NCBI RefSeq assembly: GCF_025947185.1
Contig: NZ_CP110001.1
Location: 2,666,001-2,730,000 of the forward strand
Direction of reading: 5' to 3'
DNA length: 64,000 nt
From: Flavobacterium sp. N2038
GTDB taxonomy: Bacteria; Bacteroidota; Bacteroidia; Flavobacteriales; Flavobacteriaceae
Each line of letters opens with the position of its first letter. Position 1 is the stretch's first letter. Of the stretch, positions 34,233 to 41,719 are shown piece after piece. Both the position numbers and the translations under genes were made by a program. The notes under the pieces were generated by a model. The model saw only the letters and a program-made list of their open reading frames with translations. It did not search any database and was not told where the DNA came from.

Positions 34233-35894
34233 TTAATTGGTTTCAATTTCAATAACACCGTCTTTACCTTTATCTCCGTACTTTTTAATTGCATTTTCAT
34301 CTTTTAATATGCGTATTGTCTCAATTCTTAAATTTTGAATATCTGAACCTTTTTTAATGTCAGTATTAACCTCTCCGTTTACCACAACCAGTTGGGTTAT
34401 TTTTTTTGAAGACTCGCTGCCATTTGTTTGAATTGTGGTAATCGTATTTGTTCTCGGTTCGATGTTAAAATTCGAGTTATAGCTGGTTTTAATTATTTTT
34501 ACATTGGTGTTAGGATTAGCGTTTACATCAGAATTTACGTTTGCATTTACATTCACGTTAACATCGGCAGTATGTGTACAAGTGCTTGTACTAATGCTTG
34601 TATGAGTATTATTATTAGTTTTAGCATTACAATCAGTTTTAGAATTTTTAACTTTTTTTACTTCAACTTTATTTTCCTGCTCAGTAACTTTTACCTGAGT
34701 CGCTTCATTTTCGGTTACTAACTTGATATTCTTAGAACCATCACTTTCGGTAACCACTATAATCTGGCATTCTTTAATGGCCTGATTTCCTTCGATCATA
34801 AAGACCTGCGCTTCTTCTGAGCTTCTTTTAAGATCAACTTTCAATCCGGTTAATTCGTTATTTGAATTTCGTCTTACATCAGAGAATACAGCGTCTGTAT
34901 TATGTTTTTTCTTTAAGTTTTCTGCAATTTCCTTTAATTCCTGATCAGTTGTTGTTTTACTGATTTTGTAAATATCTTCAGAAGCTTCGTTGTTATTAAG
35001 AACTTCTTTCTTAATTTCTTTTTTCTCTTTTGCAATTACTTCAATTTGAAATAGAAAGACAAAAGCTGCAAGCGCCGGAATCACTAGACAGAGTTTCCAG
35101 GAACTTCCTTTTTTTGATTGATTTTTGTTTAACATGACGATTCGTTTTTTGATTAATGATTGATAAAAATGATTGGTGATGGCGACACAACTTTCATGTG
35201 TTGTTATTTTTAAAAGTGTGTATTGATAGGCTTTTTTATCTGAAATTTTCTGAGCTGCTTCTTTATCAGCAATAAACTCCAGATTTTGTGTAATAGCTTT
35301 TTTATAAAGCCATATTACAGGATTAAACCAAAATAAAAGACAAAAAGCGCGGGATATAAGTACGTCGATGGTATGATTTTGATCGCTGTGTACTTTTTCA
35401 TGCTCGATAATATTCTCTAATTCAGATGGTGTATACATTGATGAGTTGTATACAATATATTCAAAGTAGGAGAAAGGCGCTATATTGTCGGTCGTGTCAA
35501 TAAATTTAAAGTCAGCTTGTTGCTGGATTTTTTTTCCTTTTAGAACCGTGTGAAGACTATAAAAGTCCATTCCCAATTTTACTAGTAAGATTAAAAATCC
35601 AATGCAATAAACCAGTGAGACTAAGAATAACCAGTTGATTTCTGTACTGTTACTTTCAATGGTTTGAAAAGTATTGATGGAGGATAAATTAATAGCAGTT
35701 GTTGGAGTAGGTTTTACCCAAATGATTTTTGTGTAAACGGCAAACGGCAAAATAACAGATGTAAATAAACCGATTAGTAAAAACCAACGATTGCTATTAA
35801 AGAAAGTTTCTTTTCGAAGTAAAAAATAATAAGCACAGTAAAATAGTATAACTAAACCGGTAGATTTGGCAATATAAATAAGTAGTGCTTCCAT
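34233..35894 (-). CDS. M56 (BlaR1/MecR1-type) membrane metallopeptidase with plug-like C-terminus
   Basis: Paralog (553 residues) of the next gene, nearly identical in its first ~280 residues: LLRKETFFNSNRW, zinc motif H165-E-K-V-H169 and LEFIADKEA. The periplasmic part shares the TDQELKEIAENLKKKH domain but then carries an Asn/Val/Thr-alternating segment (VNVNVNANVNSDVNANPN). It ends with NAIKKYGDKGKDGVIEIETN, which resembles the terminal motif of TonB-receptor/SusC plug domains. It starts 5 bases after the BlaI-type gene. Presumed role: cleave the BlaI repressor, directly or indirectly, on an unknown envelope signal. Confidence 0.87.
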   Translation of the reverse strand: MEALLIYIAKSTGLVILFYCAYYFLLRKETFFNSNRWFLLIGLFTSVILPFAVYTKIIWVKPTPTTAINLSSINTFQTIESNSTEINWLFLVSLVYCIGFLILLVKLGMDFYSLHTVLKGKKIQQQADFKFIDTTDNIAPFSYFEYIVYNSSMYTPSELENIIEHEKVHSDQNHTIDVLISRAFCLLFWFNPVIWLYKKAITQNLEFIADKEAAQKISDKKAYQYTLLKITTHESCVAITNHFYQSLIKKRIVMLNKNQSKKGSSWKLCLVIPALAAFVFLFQIEVIAKEKKEIKKEVLNNNEASEDIYKISKTTTDQELKEIAENLKKKHNTDAVFSDVRRNSNNELTGLKVDLKRSSEEAQVFMIEGNQAIKECQIIVVTESDGSKNIKLVTENEATQVKVTEQENKVEVKKVKNSKTDCNAKTNNNTHTSISTSTCTHTADVNVNVNANVNSDVNANPNTNVKIIKTSYNSNFNIEPRTNTITTIQTNGSESSKKITQLVVVNGEVNTDIKKGSDIQNLRIETIRILKDENAIKKYGDKGKDGVIEIETN

Positions 35895-35899
35895 AACTA

Positions 35900-36268
35900 C
35901 TATTTTTCTTCTTTTGGATTCTCAATCATCGCAAGAATTTCACGTAATTCTGCAGCAGAAATCTTTTCTTCTTTTGCAAAAAATGAAACCATATTCTTAT
36001 ACGAACTATTGAAATAATTATCAATTGCCGTTTTCATGTACTTTTTGCTGTACGCCTCTAGAGTTACAACCGGATAATACTGATGTGTATTTCCAAATGC
36101 ATTATGCGCCACAAAACCTTTTTCTTCCAGATTTCGAACTATAGTCGAAAGTGTATTATAGTGCGGTTGATCTTCAGTAATTTCTGCCTGAATCTCTTTT
36201 ACGAATGCTTTTTTAAGCTTCCATAAAATCTGCATGATTTCTTCTTCCTTGTTGGTTAACTTTTGCAT
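35900..36268 (-). CDS. BlaI/MecI-family transcriptional repressor
   Basis: Winged-helix repressor of 122 residues. LTNKEEEIMQILWKLKKAFVKEI is the N-terminal helix region and HYNTLSTIVRNLEEKGFVAH the recognition helix and wing. The C-terminal helical half serves for dimerisation and contains the segment usually cleaved on induction. The ATG at 36268 is preferred over the open frame to 36316, which would run into the promoter and operators. It heads an operon with two M56 proteases and sits behind three 20-bp-spaced operator-like repeats, so autoregulation is likely. Confidence 0.92.
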   Translation of the reverse strand: MQKLTNKEEEIMQILWKLKKAFVKEIQAEITEDQPHYNTLSTIVRNLEEKGFVAHNAFGNTHQYYPVVTLEAYSKKYMKTAIDNYFNSSYKNMVSFFAKEEKISAAELREILAMIENPKEEK

Positions 36269-36285
36269 GTCTTCTAATTTTAATT

Positions 36286-36316
36286 CAAACCTACAACTAT
36301 TTTTATAGTTACGCAA
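36286..36316 (-). promoter_or_regulatory. Promoter of the BlaI/M56 operon
   Basis: On the minus strand TTG (36314-36316), 20 bases, TAGGTTTG (36286-36293), then the ATG at 36268. Operator repeats fill the spacer and cover the -33 box. Confidence 0.75.
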
Positions 36317-36350
36317 CTATAAAAGTAGTTATTTAACTATTTTTTAAGTT
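36295..36350. promoter_or_regulatory. Triple BlaI-type operator array with 20-bp period
   Basis: Three inverted repeats start at exactly 20-bp steps: AACTATTTTTATAGTT (36295-36310, perfect), AACTATAAAAGTAGTT (36315-36330) and AACTATTTTTTAAGTT (36335-36350). Each is two six-base arms around four A/T bases. The first lies between the promoter boxes and the second overlaps the -33 box. Confidence 0.75.
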
Positions 36351-36369
36351 TGAAGTCAGAATTAGGCAT

Positions 36370-36404
36370 GAAAAAGTAATTCAATTCAAATGTAATGAAT
36401 TGAA
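36370..36404 (-). terminator. Probable terminator of the MFS gene
   Basis: TTCAATTC (36380-36387) against GAATTGAA (36397-36404); the minus strand then reads ATTACTTTTTC. The stem is AT-rich and weak. Confidence 0.5.
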
Positions 36405-36431
36405 AATTAAATATTTATAATAAAATAAATT

Positions 36432-37649
36432 TTAAGATATTTTTTCGCGTACCAGAGCTTTTTTTATCCACAAACAACAAAGCATTGCAATTACACCAAT
36501 ACTAGCCATGAAAAACCAGTTGGTCTGATACCCCATGCGTGTAATAATTTCAAACCCTAATTTTGAACTTATAATATGAGCAAGACTAAAACTCATAGTA
36601 TATAAGGCCATATAGCGTCCTTCCTGACCTTTTGGGGCGCGGCTTAAAGCAAAGGCATTAGAAAATGGGAAGGTTAAAATTTCTCCTATCGAAATACAAA
36701 TCATGCTAATAACCAGTATTCCAGCCCAAACATTAATAAGTAATAAAAAGAAACTAAGTGCCATTACAGAAGATCCGAGAATAATAATCCTGATTTTAGG
36801 GAAGCCTTTTCTCTCCATAAAACCAACTGTTGGCATTTCCAGAAGAAAAATCAAGAGACCATTTAAAGTCATTAATAGTCCCGTTTGAAATTCACTCAGA
36901 CCAAATTTTTCATTATGATATAAAGGTAAAGTCGTAAAAAGCTGAAAGAAAATCATGGCAGTAACAAAACTTACAAATAAGAAAACCCAAAAGATTTTAT
37001 CATGAAACACCGATTTTATATCTCCTGCGCTTTCATTTTTATCCTCATGAATGGCTTTTTTCTTTTCTTTAACCAATAATGCAAAAATGGAGATAGAAAC
37101 AATGCATGAAGCTCCATCAACCCAGAACAATCCGGAATATCCAATTCCCATAATAATTAAACCTCCAAGTGCAGGTCCTGCGGCAAAACCTAAATTTACG
37201 GCAAGACGAACAAGAGTTAAGGCACGAGTTCTGTTTTCTGGTTTTGCATAGGCACCCAGAGAAACAAACATAGCCGGACGAAACATATCTGCAATTGTCA
37301 TTAAGACAAACATGGCTCCGCAAAGCGCCCAAAATGTAGTAATATATTGCACAAGAAAGAGCGAAACTCCACTAGTAAATAAACTAAAAATCATGATTTT
37401 GTAAAACCCAATTTTATCTGAGAGTTTACCACCTAACCAGGAACCTAACATAGATCCTAAACCAAAAGCGACCATTATCCAACCGACCTGATTGTAAGTG
37501 AAATGCAGGTCTTCTTTTAAATATTTAGATAAAAAAGGAAGCACCATTGTTCCGGCACGATTGATAAAAGTAACGATGGCAAGTATCCAAATTTCTCTTG
37601 AAAATCCACGAAAATTATTGATGTAGTGGTTAAAGGCAGTTTTGAGCAT
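36432..37649 (-). CDS. Major facilitator superfamily transporter
   Basis: Inner-membrane protein of 405 residues with about 12 helices. The loop between helices 2 and 3, GSWLGGKLSDKIGFYKIM, is the MFS signature. The N-terminal half resembles drug/efflux-type members (LPFLSKYLKEDLHFTYNQVGWIM). Substrate unknown. Divergent from the DUF1684 gene. A TAACTTTG box on the minus strand (37671-37678) lies inside an 8-4-8 inverted repeat, so expression may be controlled. Confidence 0.85.
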   Translation of the reverse strand: MLKTAFNHYINNFRGFSREIWILAIVTFINRAGTMVLPFLSKYLKEDLHFTYNQVGWIMVAFGLGSMLGSWLGGKLSDKIGFYKIMIFSLFTSGVSLFLVQYITTFWALCGAMFVLMTIADMFRPAMFVSLGAYAKPENRTRALTLVRLAVNLGFAAGPALGGLIIMGIGYSGLFWVDGASCIVSISIFALLVKEKKKAIHEDKNESAGDIKSVFHDKIFWVFLFVSFVTAMIFFQLFTTLPLYHNEKFGLSEFQTGLLMTLNGLLIFLLEMPTVGFMERKGFPKIRIIILGSSVMALSFFLLLINVWAGILVISMICISIGEILTFPFSNAFALSRAPKGQEGRYMALYTMSFSLAHIISSKLGFEIITRMGYQTNWFFMASIGVIAMLCCLWIKKALVREKIS

Positions 37650-37669
37650 TATAAATTATCTTATTTGCA

Positions 37670-37689
37670 ACAAAGTTAGGAAACTTTGT
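37670..37689. promoter_or_regulatory. Inverted repeat covering the MFS promoter box
   Basis: ACAAAGTT-AGGA-AACTTTGT, perfect 8-bp arms, overlaps the minus-strand TAACTTTG box. Possible operator; no adjacent regulator gene. Confidence 0.4.
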
Positions 37690-37701
37690 CACGAATTGCG
37701 G

Positions 37702-37732
37702 TTGCTGCTTTATTACTTTTAAACTATTTTTG
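37702..37732 (+). promoter_or_regulatory. Promoter of the DUF1684 gene
   Basis: TTG (37702-37704), 20 bases, TATTTTTG (37725-37732), 15 bases before the ATG at 37748. Confidence 0.65.
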
Positions 37733-37747
37733 CATAAAATTTCAACG

Positions 37748-38347
37748 ATGAAAAAATCTATTGCACTTATTGTTCTGATGGTTTTTAATTATGGCTTTTG
37801 TCAGAAAAAATTCAGTCACACTGATGTTGAGAAATTTCAGAAACAAATTAATTCTGAATATACTGATGCTAAGACAAGTCCGTTAATGGAAGAAGATTTA
37901 AAAGCTTTTAAAACTTTGGACTTTTATCCCATAAGTGATAAGTATTTTGTCAATGCAAAATTTGAAAAAGCAAAAAACGAGAAGGTTTTCGAAATGAAAA
38001 CTACAGGTACAAGAACACCAAAATACATCAAGTACGGAACTATATTTTTTAGCATAAATGGAGTTCAGATGAAGCTGAACGTTTATAGAAATATTGAACT
38101 TTCAAAACAAAAGGAATACAAAGATCATTTGTTTTTGCCTTTTTCTGATTTAACCTCCGGAAAAGAAAGTTACATAGGAGGAAGGTATATAGATTTAAAA
38201 ATTCCGAAAGGAAATACAATTACAGTTGATTTTAATCAGGCTTACAACCCGTATTGCGCTTATAATCATAAGTACTCTTGTCCGTTGGTTCCTTTAGAGA
38301 ATGATTTAAATATTGAAATCAAAGCAGGAGTAAAAGCTTTTCATTAA
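37748..38347 (+). CDS. Secreted DUF1684 domain protein
   Basis: Exported protein of 199 residues with a signal peptide ending near NYGFCQ. The C-terminal NPYCAYNHKYSCPLVPLEN, ending IKAGVKAF, is the hallmark of the DUF1684 family, whose function is not established. The start at 37748 is preferred; an in-frame TTG at 37730 lies in the -7 box. Its TAA overlaps the ATG of the TatD-family gene (TAATG), so translation is coupled. Confidence 0.88.
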   Translation: MKKSIALIVLMVFNYGFCQKKFSHTDVEKFQKQINSEYTDAKTSPLMEEDLKAFKTLDFYPISDKYFVNAKFEKAKNEKVFEMKTTGTRTPKYIKYGTIFFSINGVQMKLNVYRNIELSKQKEYKDHLFLPFSDLTSGKESYIGGRYIDLKIPKGNTITVDFNQAYNPYCAYNHKYSCPLVPLENDLNIEIKAGVKAFH

Positions 38348-39003
38348 TGGAATTCTTTAATTTTCATACCCATCAGTTTACAAATCAATCTAATGTTTTA
38401 GAATTGGTGAATCAATATCCCTTGGAGTTTGATGCAACAATCGCATATTATTCTATCGGAATTCACCCTTGGTATATTAAAGAGGATCAAACTGATTTAG
38501 AATTGAAAATTATCGAGGAAAAATTGCAAACTAATAATTGTTTAGCAATTGGAGAATGTGGTTTAGATAAGCGAATTGATATTCCTTTGGATCAGCAGAT
38601 TATTGTTTTTGAAAAACAATTGCAATTAGCACAAAAGTATAATAAGCCAGTTGTGATTCATTGTGTTGCTGCTTTTCAGGAAGTAATAGCAATTAAGAAG
38701 AAATTGAATATCTCTGTTCCGATGATCATTCATGGTTTTTCAAAGAATAATCAAGTTGCAGAACAAGTAATAAAAGCTGGATTTTATATTTCGTTTGGAA
38801 AATATTTATTAAGAAACACGGATTTAAAAAGCGTTTTTCAGAATATTCCAAATGATCGTTTCTTTTTGGAAACCGATACAATTGAAGATGGTATTCAGAA
38901 GGTTTATGATTTAGCAGCTGAATATAAAGAAATAAATATAAGCGAATTGCAGTCTATTATTTCAAGTAATTATACAAGAGTGTTTGGTGGAAGAAGTGAT
39001 TAG
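38347..39003 (+). CDS. TatD-family metal-dependent hydrolase
   Basis: Cytoplasmic TIM-barrel hydrolase of 218 residues, somewhat shorter than typical TatD (~260). FNFHTHQF gives the first metal-binding His pair. IGECGLDKRI supplies the Glu, VIHCVAAFQEV and IIHGFSKNNQ supply further His ligands, and FFLETDT gives the Asp. TatD enzymes are metal-dependent nucleases or deacylases; the substrate here is unknown. Its ATG overlaps the preceding stop. The 3' end runs into short tandem repeats. Confidence 0.88.
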   Translation: MEFFNFHTHQFTNQSNVLELVNQYPLEFDATIAYYSIGIHPWYIKEDQTDLELKIIEEKLQTNNCLAIGECGLDKRIDIPLDQQIIVFEKQLQLAQKYNKPVVIHCVAAFQEVIAIKKKLNISVPMIIHGFSKNNQVAEQVIKAGFYISFGKYLLRNTDLKSVFQNIPNDRFFLETDTIEDGIQKVYDLAAEYKEINISELQSIISSNYTRVFGGRSD

Positions 39004-39027
39004 TGAAAAGTGATTAGTGAAAAGTGA
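38994..39027 (+). repeat. Short tandem repeat over the tatD-like stop
   Basis: Unit AAAGTGATTAGTGA occurs twice (the first lacking one base) plus a partial third copy, starting in the last codons of the TatD-family gene. Confidence 0.6.
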
Positions 39028-39083
39028 AATGAGTTTATCAGTCTGAGTGCCCAAGAATTTGGGAGAAAGTTGCTCCAATTGAA

Positions 39084-39145
39084 CATGGACTTCGACTTCG
39101 CTCAGCCTGGCAGTAAAACTTGAAACTTTAAACCTGAAACAAAAG
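39084..39145 (-). repeat. Dispersed repeat with CTGAGCGAAGTCGAAG core (copy B)
   Basis: Inverted relative to copy A: CTTCGACTTCGCTCAG at 39090-39105 is its exact complement, and AAACTTGAAAC ... CTGAAACAAAAG follows as the complement of the GTTTCAAG phrases. Confidence 0.6.
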
Positions 39146-39184
39146 AAAAACAAAAGAAAACAAAAATAAAAATAAAAATATAAT

Positions 39185-39904
39185 ATGGCAGAGTGGACAG
39201 AAAGAGCCGAGCTTTTATTTACAAAAGAAGGATTGCAAAATTTGCAAAATGCAAATGTATTAGTAGTAGGATTAGGTGGTGTAGGATCATTTGCTGCTGA
39301 ATTTTTGGCAAGAGCAGGAGTAGGGAATATGACTATTGTGGACGGAGATGTAGTTGATATTACCAATATCAACAGACAATTGCCGGCTTTGCATTCGACC
39401 GTAGGAGAGCCAAAAATCAAAATTGTTGGCGATCGTTTAATGGATATTAATCCAGAATTAAAACTAACCCGTGTTCAGGAATTTTTATCTCCGGAACGCG
39501 CTTTTGAAATTGTCTCTCCAGAGTTTGATTATGTCTTGGATTGTATTGATAGTATCACGCCGAAACTAAACTTAATTATTGCTGCAAAACGCAAAAGAGT
39601 GAAGATCATAAGCAGCATGGGAGCAGGAGGAAAGATGTTGGCATCTAAAGTAAAAGTTGCAGATATTTCTAAAACCATAAATTGCTACTTTTCTAAAGCA
39701 ATTCGTAAAAGATTAAAAGCTGTTAAGATTAATAAATTGAAAGTGGTCTTTTCATCAGAGATTCAAAACGACAAAAGCCTAAAGCTTACAGATGGAAAAA
39801 ATTTCAAAAAATCATTTTACGGAACAAACAGCTACATGCCGGGATTATTTGGACTTCATGCTGCAGAAACCGTAATTCGATATATACTTAAAAAGGAAGA
39901 GTAG
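39185..39904 (+). CDS. tcdA: tRNA threonylcarbamoyladenosine dehydratase
   Basis: E1-like enzyme that cyclises the t6A modification at tRNA position 37 to ct6A, using ATP. 239 residues. The ATP-binding glycine loop VLVVGLGGVGSFAAEFLARAG is at about 25-45, DGDVVDITNINRQLPAL is the conserved adenylation segment, and ISSMGAGGKM lies in the middle. The family name CsdL/YgdL/TcdA fits this length and motif set. It lies downstream of TatD-like and DUF1684 genes, but repeats separate them, so a separate promoter is possible. Confidence 0.92.
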   Translation: MAEWTERAELLFTKEGLQNLQNANVLVVGLGGVGSFAAEFLARAGVGNMTIVDGDVVDITNINRQLPALHSTVGEPKIKIVGDRLMDINPELKLTRVQEFLSPERAFEIVSPEFDYVLDCIDSITPKLNLIIAAKRKRVKIISSMGAGGKMLASKVKVADISKTINCYFSKAIRKRLKAVKINKLKVVFSSEIQNDKSLKLTDGKNFKKSFYGTNSYMPGLFGLHAAETVIRYILKKEE

Positions 39905-39987
39905 TTTCGGTTTACAGCCATAGTTCCCTGAGAAAAACTTTTGAGCCTTTGCACCTTTTTACCTTAAAACCTTAGTACCTTTAAAAA

Positions 39988-40659
39988 ATGATTAAAACAG
40001 TAATTTTTGATATGGACGGTGTAATTGTAGATACAGAACCCGTTCATCGTTATTCGTATTACAAACAATTCTCAGAATTAAATATTGAAGTTCCGGAAGA
40101 AATGTATACCAGGTTTACGGGATTTTCTACACGAAATACTTTTCAGACATTAAAAGAAATTTTTCCCGTGATTGATCAGGAAGTCGAAGATTTAATTCAG
40201 AGAAAAAGAAATATATTTAATGATGCATTTGATACCAAAGAAGATTTGTATTTGCTGGAAGGTGTTGAAGATTTGATTAAAGATTTGTATGCAAACGGTA
40301 TTCAGTTAATTTTAGCTTCATCTGCATCTAAAGTTACTATTGATCGTGTTTTTACAAGATTTAACCTGCATCAGTATTTCTCGCATATTGTTAGCGGAGA
40401 GGATTTTCCGCAGTCAAAACCAAATCCGGCGATTTTTATTCATGCTGCTTCGTTATCAATTGCTCCAAAAGAAGAAAGTATTATAATCGAAGACAGTACA
40501 AATGGCGTAAAAGCTGCAAAAGCAGCCGGAATTTATTGTGTAGGTTATAAAAGTCAACATTCGAAATTACAGGATTTATCTGAAGCTGATTTAATTATTG
40601 ATCATTTTTCGGAATTAAATGCTATGAAAATATCACAGTTAGATGCTGGAATTATATAA
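39988..40659 (+). CDS. HAD-superfamily hydrolase, beta-phosphoglucomutase-like
   Basis: Cytoplasmic phosphatase or mutase of 223 residues. Motif I FDMDGVIVDTEP has D8 (nucleophile) and D10. A helical cap (about 15-85) follows, then motif II with LASSA, motif III lysine in SKPNP, and motif IV IIEDSTNGVKAA. This arrangement matches the beta-PGM/phosphatase YcjU-like subgroup, acting on sugar phosphates. The gap before it holds the short reiterated phrases ACCTTTTTACC and CCTTAGTACC but no gene. Confidence 0.87.
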   Translation: MIKTVIFDMDGVIVDTEPVHRYSYYKQFSELNIEVPEEMYTRFTGFSTRNTFQTLKEIFPVIDQEVEDLIQRKRNIFNDAFDTKEDLYLLEGVEDLIKDLYANGIQLILASSASKVTIDRVFTRFNLHQYFSHIVSGEDFPQSKPNPAIFIHAASLSIAPKEESIIIEDSTNGVKAAKAAGIYCVGYKSQHSKLQDLSEADLIIDHFSELNAMKISQLDAGII

Positions 40660-40668
40660 AATTTAACA

Positions 40669-40697
40669 TTTGTTAGCTATTTGAATTTGTAAATTTG
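40669..40697 (+). promoter_or_regulatory. Promoter of the DUF2911 gene
   Basis: TTTG (40669-40672), 17 bases, TAAATTTG (40690-40697), 24 bases before the ATG at 40722. Confidence 0.6.
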
Positions 40698-40721
40698 AAC
40701 AAAATAAATTACTCCCTAAAT

Positions 40722-41564
40722 ATGAAAAAAATACTTATTGCATTAGCCATTATTATAACGCCTTTTGTTTCTGAAGCGCAAGTTAAAACGCCACAAGCAA
40801 GTCCAAAAGGATACATTAAGCAAACAGTTGGTTTAACCGATGTTGAAGTTACTTATTCAAGACCCGGAGCTCGTGGCAGAGCAGTTTTTGGAAACTTAGT
40901 TCCATTTGGAAAACTTTGGAGAACCGGAGCAAACGAAAATACAATCATTAACTTTGGTGATGATGTTGTTATCGATGGAAAAACTTTGAAAAAAGGAAAA
41001 TATGCGATTTATACGATTCCAAAAATCGAAAGCTGGGAGGTAATTTTTTATCTTTCTACAGACAATTGGGGATTACCTGAAAACTGGAGTGATGCATATG
41101 TTGCTTTAAGAACTACTGTTAAAGAGAATGCATTACCGACGCCGGTTGAGACTTTTACTATCGGAATTAACGGTTTAGATCCTAATTTTGGTTATTTAGA
41201 AATGTCTTGGGAAAATTCTCATGTAGCATTAAAATTTGAAGTTCCAACTGCAAAAATGGCTACCGCAAGTATCGAAAAAACTTTAGCCGGACCAACTGCA
41301 AATGATTATTTTGCTGCAGCACAATATTTATTTCAATCAAACGGAAATATTGATACAGCAAGAACTTATGTAGATAAATCTCTGGACATGAGTACAGATA
41401 AACCCTATTTTATTCTGAGACTTAAATCATTGATTCAGGCTAAACAAGGAGACAAAAAAGGAGCGGTAGAAACTGCAAAAGCTTCTTTGGCTGCTGCTGA
41501 AACTGCAAATAATCAGGATTATGTTAAAATGAATAAAGACAGTATTGCTGAGTGGAGCAGATAA
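40722..41564 (+). CDS. Secreted DUF2911 domain protein
   Basis: Exported protein of 280 residues with signal peptide (ending VSEAQ). The DUF2911 domain (about 25-165) shows VTYSRPGARGRAVFGNLVPFGKLWRTGANENT and KKGKYAIYTIP, characteristic of the family. The C-terminal ~80 residues are helical and TPR-like. Function unknown. The ATG at 40722 gives the signal peptide; an upstream TTG lies in the promoter. A strong terminator follows. Confidence 0.88.
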   Translation: MKKILIALAIIITPFVSEAQVKTPQASPKGYIKQTVGLTDVEVTYSRPGARGRAVFGNLVPFGKLWRTGANENTIINFGDDVVIDGKTLKKGKYAIYTIPKIESWEVIFYLSTDNWGLPENWSDAYVALRTTVKENALPTPVETFTIGINGLDPNFGYLEMSWENSHVALKFEVPTAKMATASIEKTLAGPTANDYFAAAQYLFQSNGNIDTARTYVDKSLDMSTDKPYFILRLKSLIQAKQGDKKGAVETAKASLAAAETANNQDYVKMNKDSIAEWSR

Positions 41565-41598
41565 TAATTCTGATGAATTATTAAACTGTAAAACATTT

Positions 41599-41647
41599 AA
41601 AATCCAAATTCCAAAACTGAATACTTTGGAATTTGGATTTTTTTTAG
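41599..41647 (+). terminator. Rho-independent terminator after the DUF2911 gene
   Basis: AAAATCCAAATTCCAAA (41599-41615) against TTTGGAATTTGGATTTT (41625-41641), then T-run. Almost the same sequence as the lon terminator. Confidence 0.9.
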
Positions 41648-41659
41648 CAAAATAAATAG

Positions 41660-41699
41660 ACAGACTTGTCTGTTTGTGTTTTGGAATTATTTATATTTG
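41660..41699 (+). promoter_or_regulatory. TetR-gene operator and promoter
   Basis: ACAGAC-TT-GTCTGT (41660-41673) is an inverted repeat overlapping the likely -33 region, and TATATTTG (41692-41699) is the -7 box. The regulator ATG is at 41720, so the TetR protein probably represses its own gene. Confidence 0.6.
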
Positions 41700-41719
41700 C
41701 ATTGTAATCAGGAATTGAT

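Noticed and set aside
32379..36268. Beta-lactam resistance locus
   Set aside because: The M56 proteins lack a penicillin-binding sensor domain and no beta-lactamase gene adjoins; BlaI/M56 pairs in Bacteroidota are common without resistance.
37730..37750. TTG start for the DUF1684 gene
   Set aside because: The TTG is part of the TATTTTTG promoter box; the same trap occurs at 40695 (DUF2911) and, with a -33 box, at 58320 (ccsBA).
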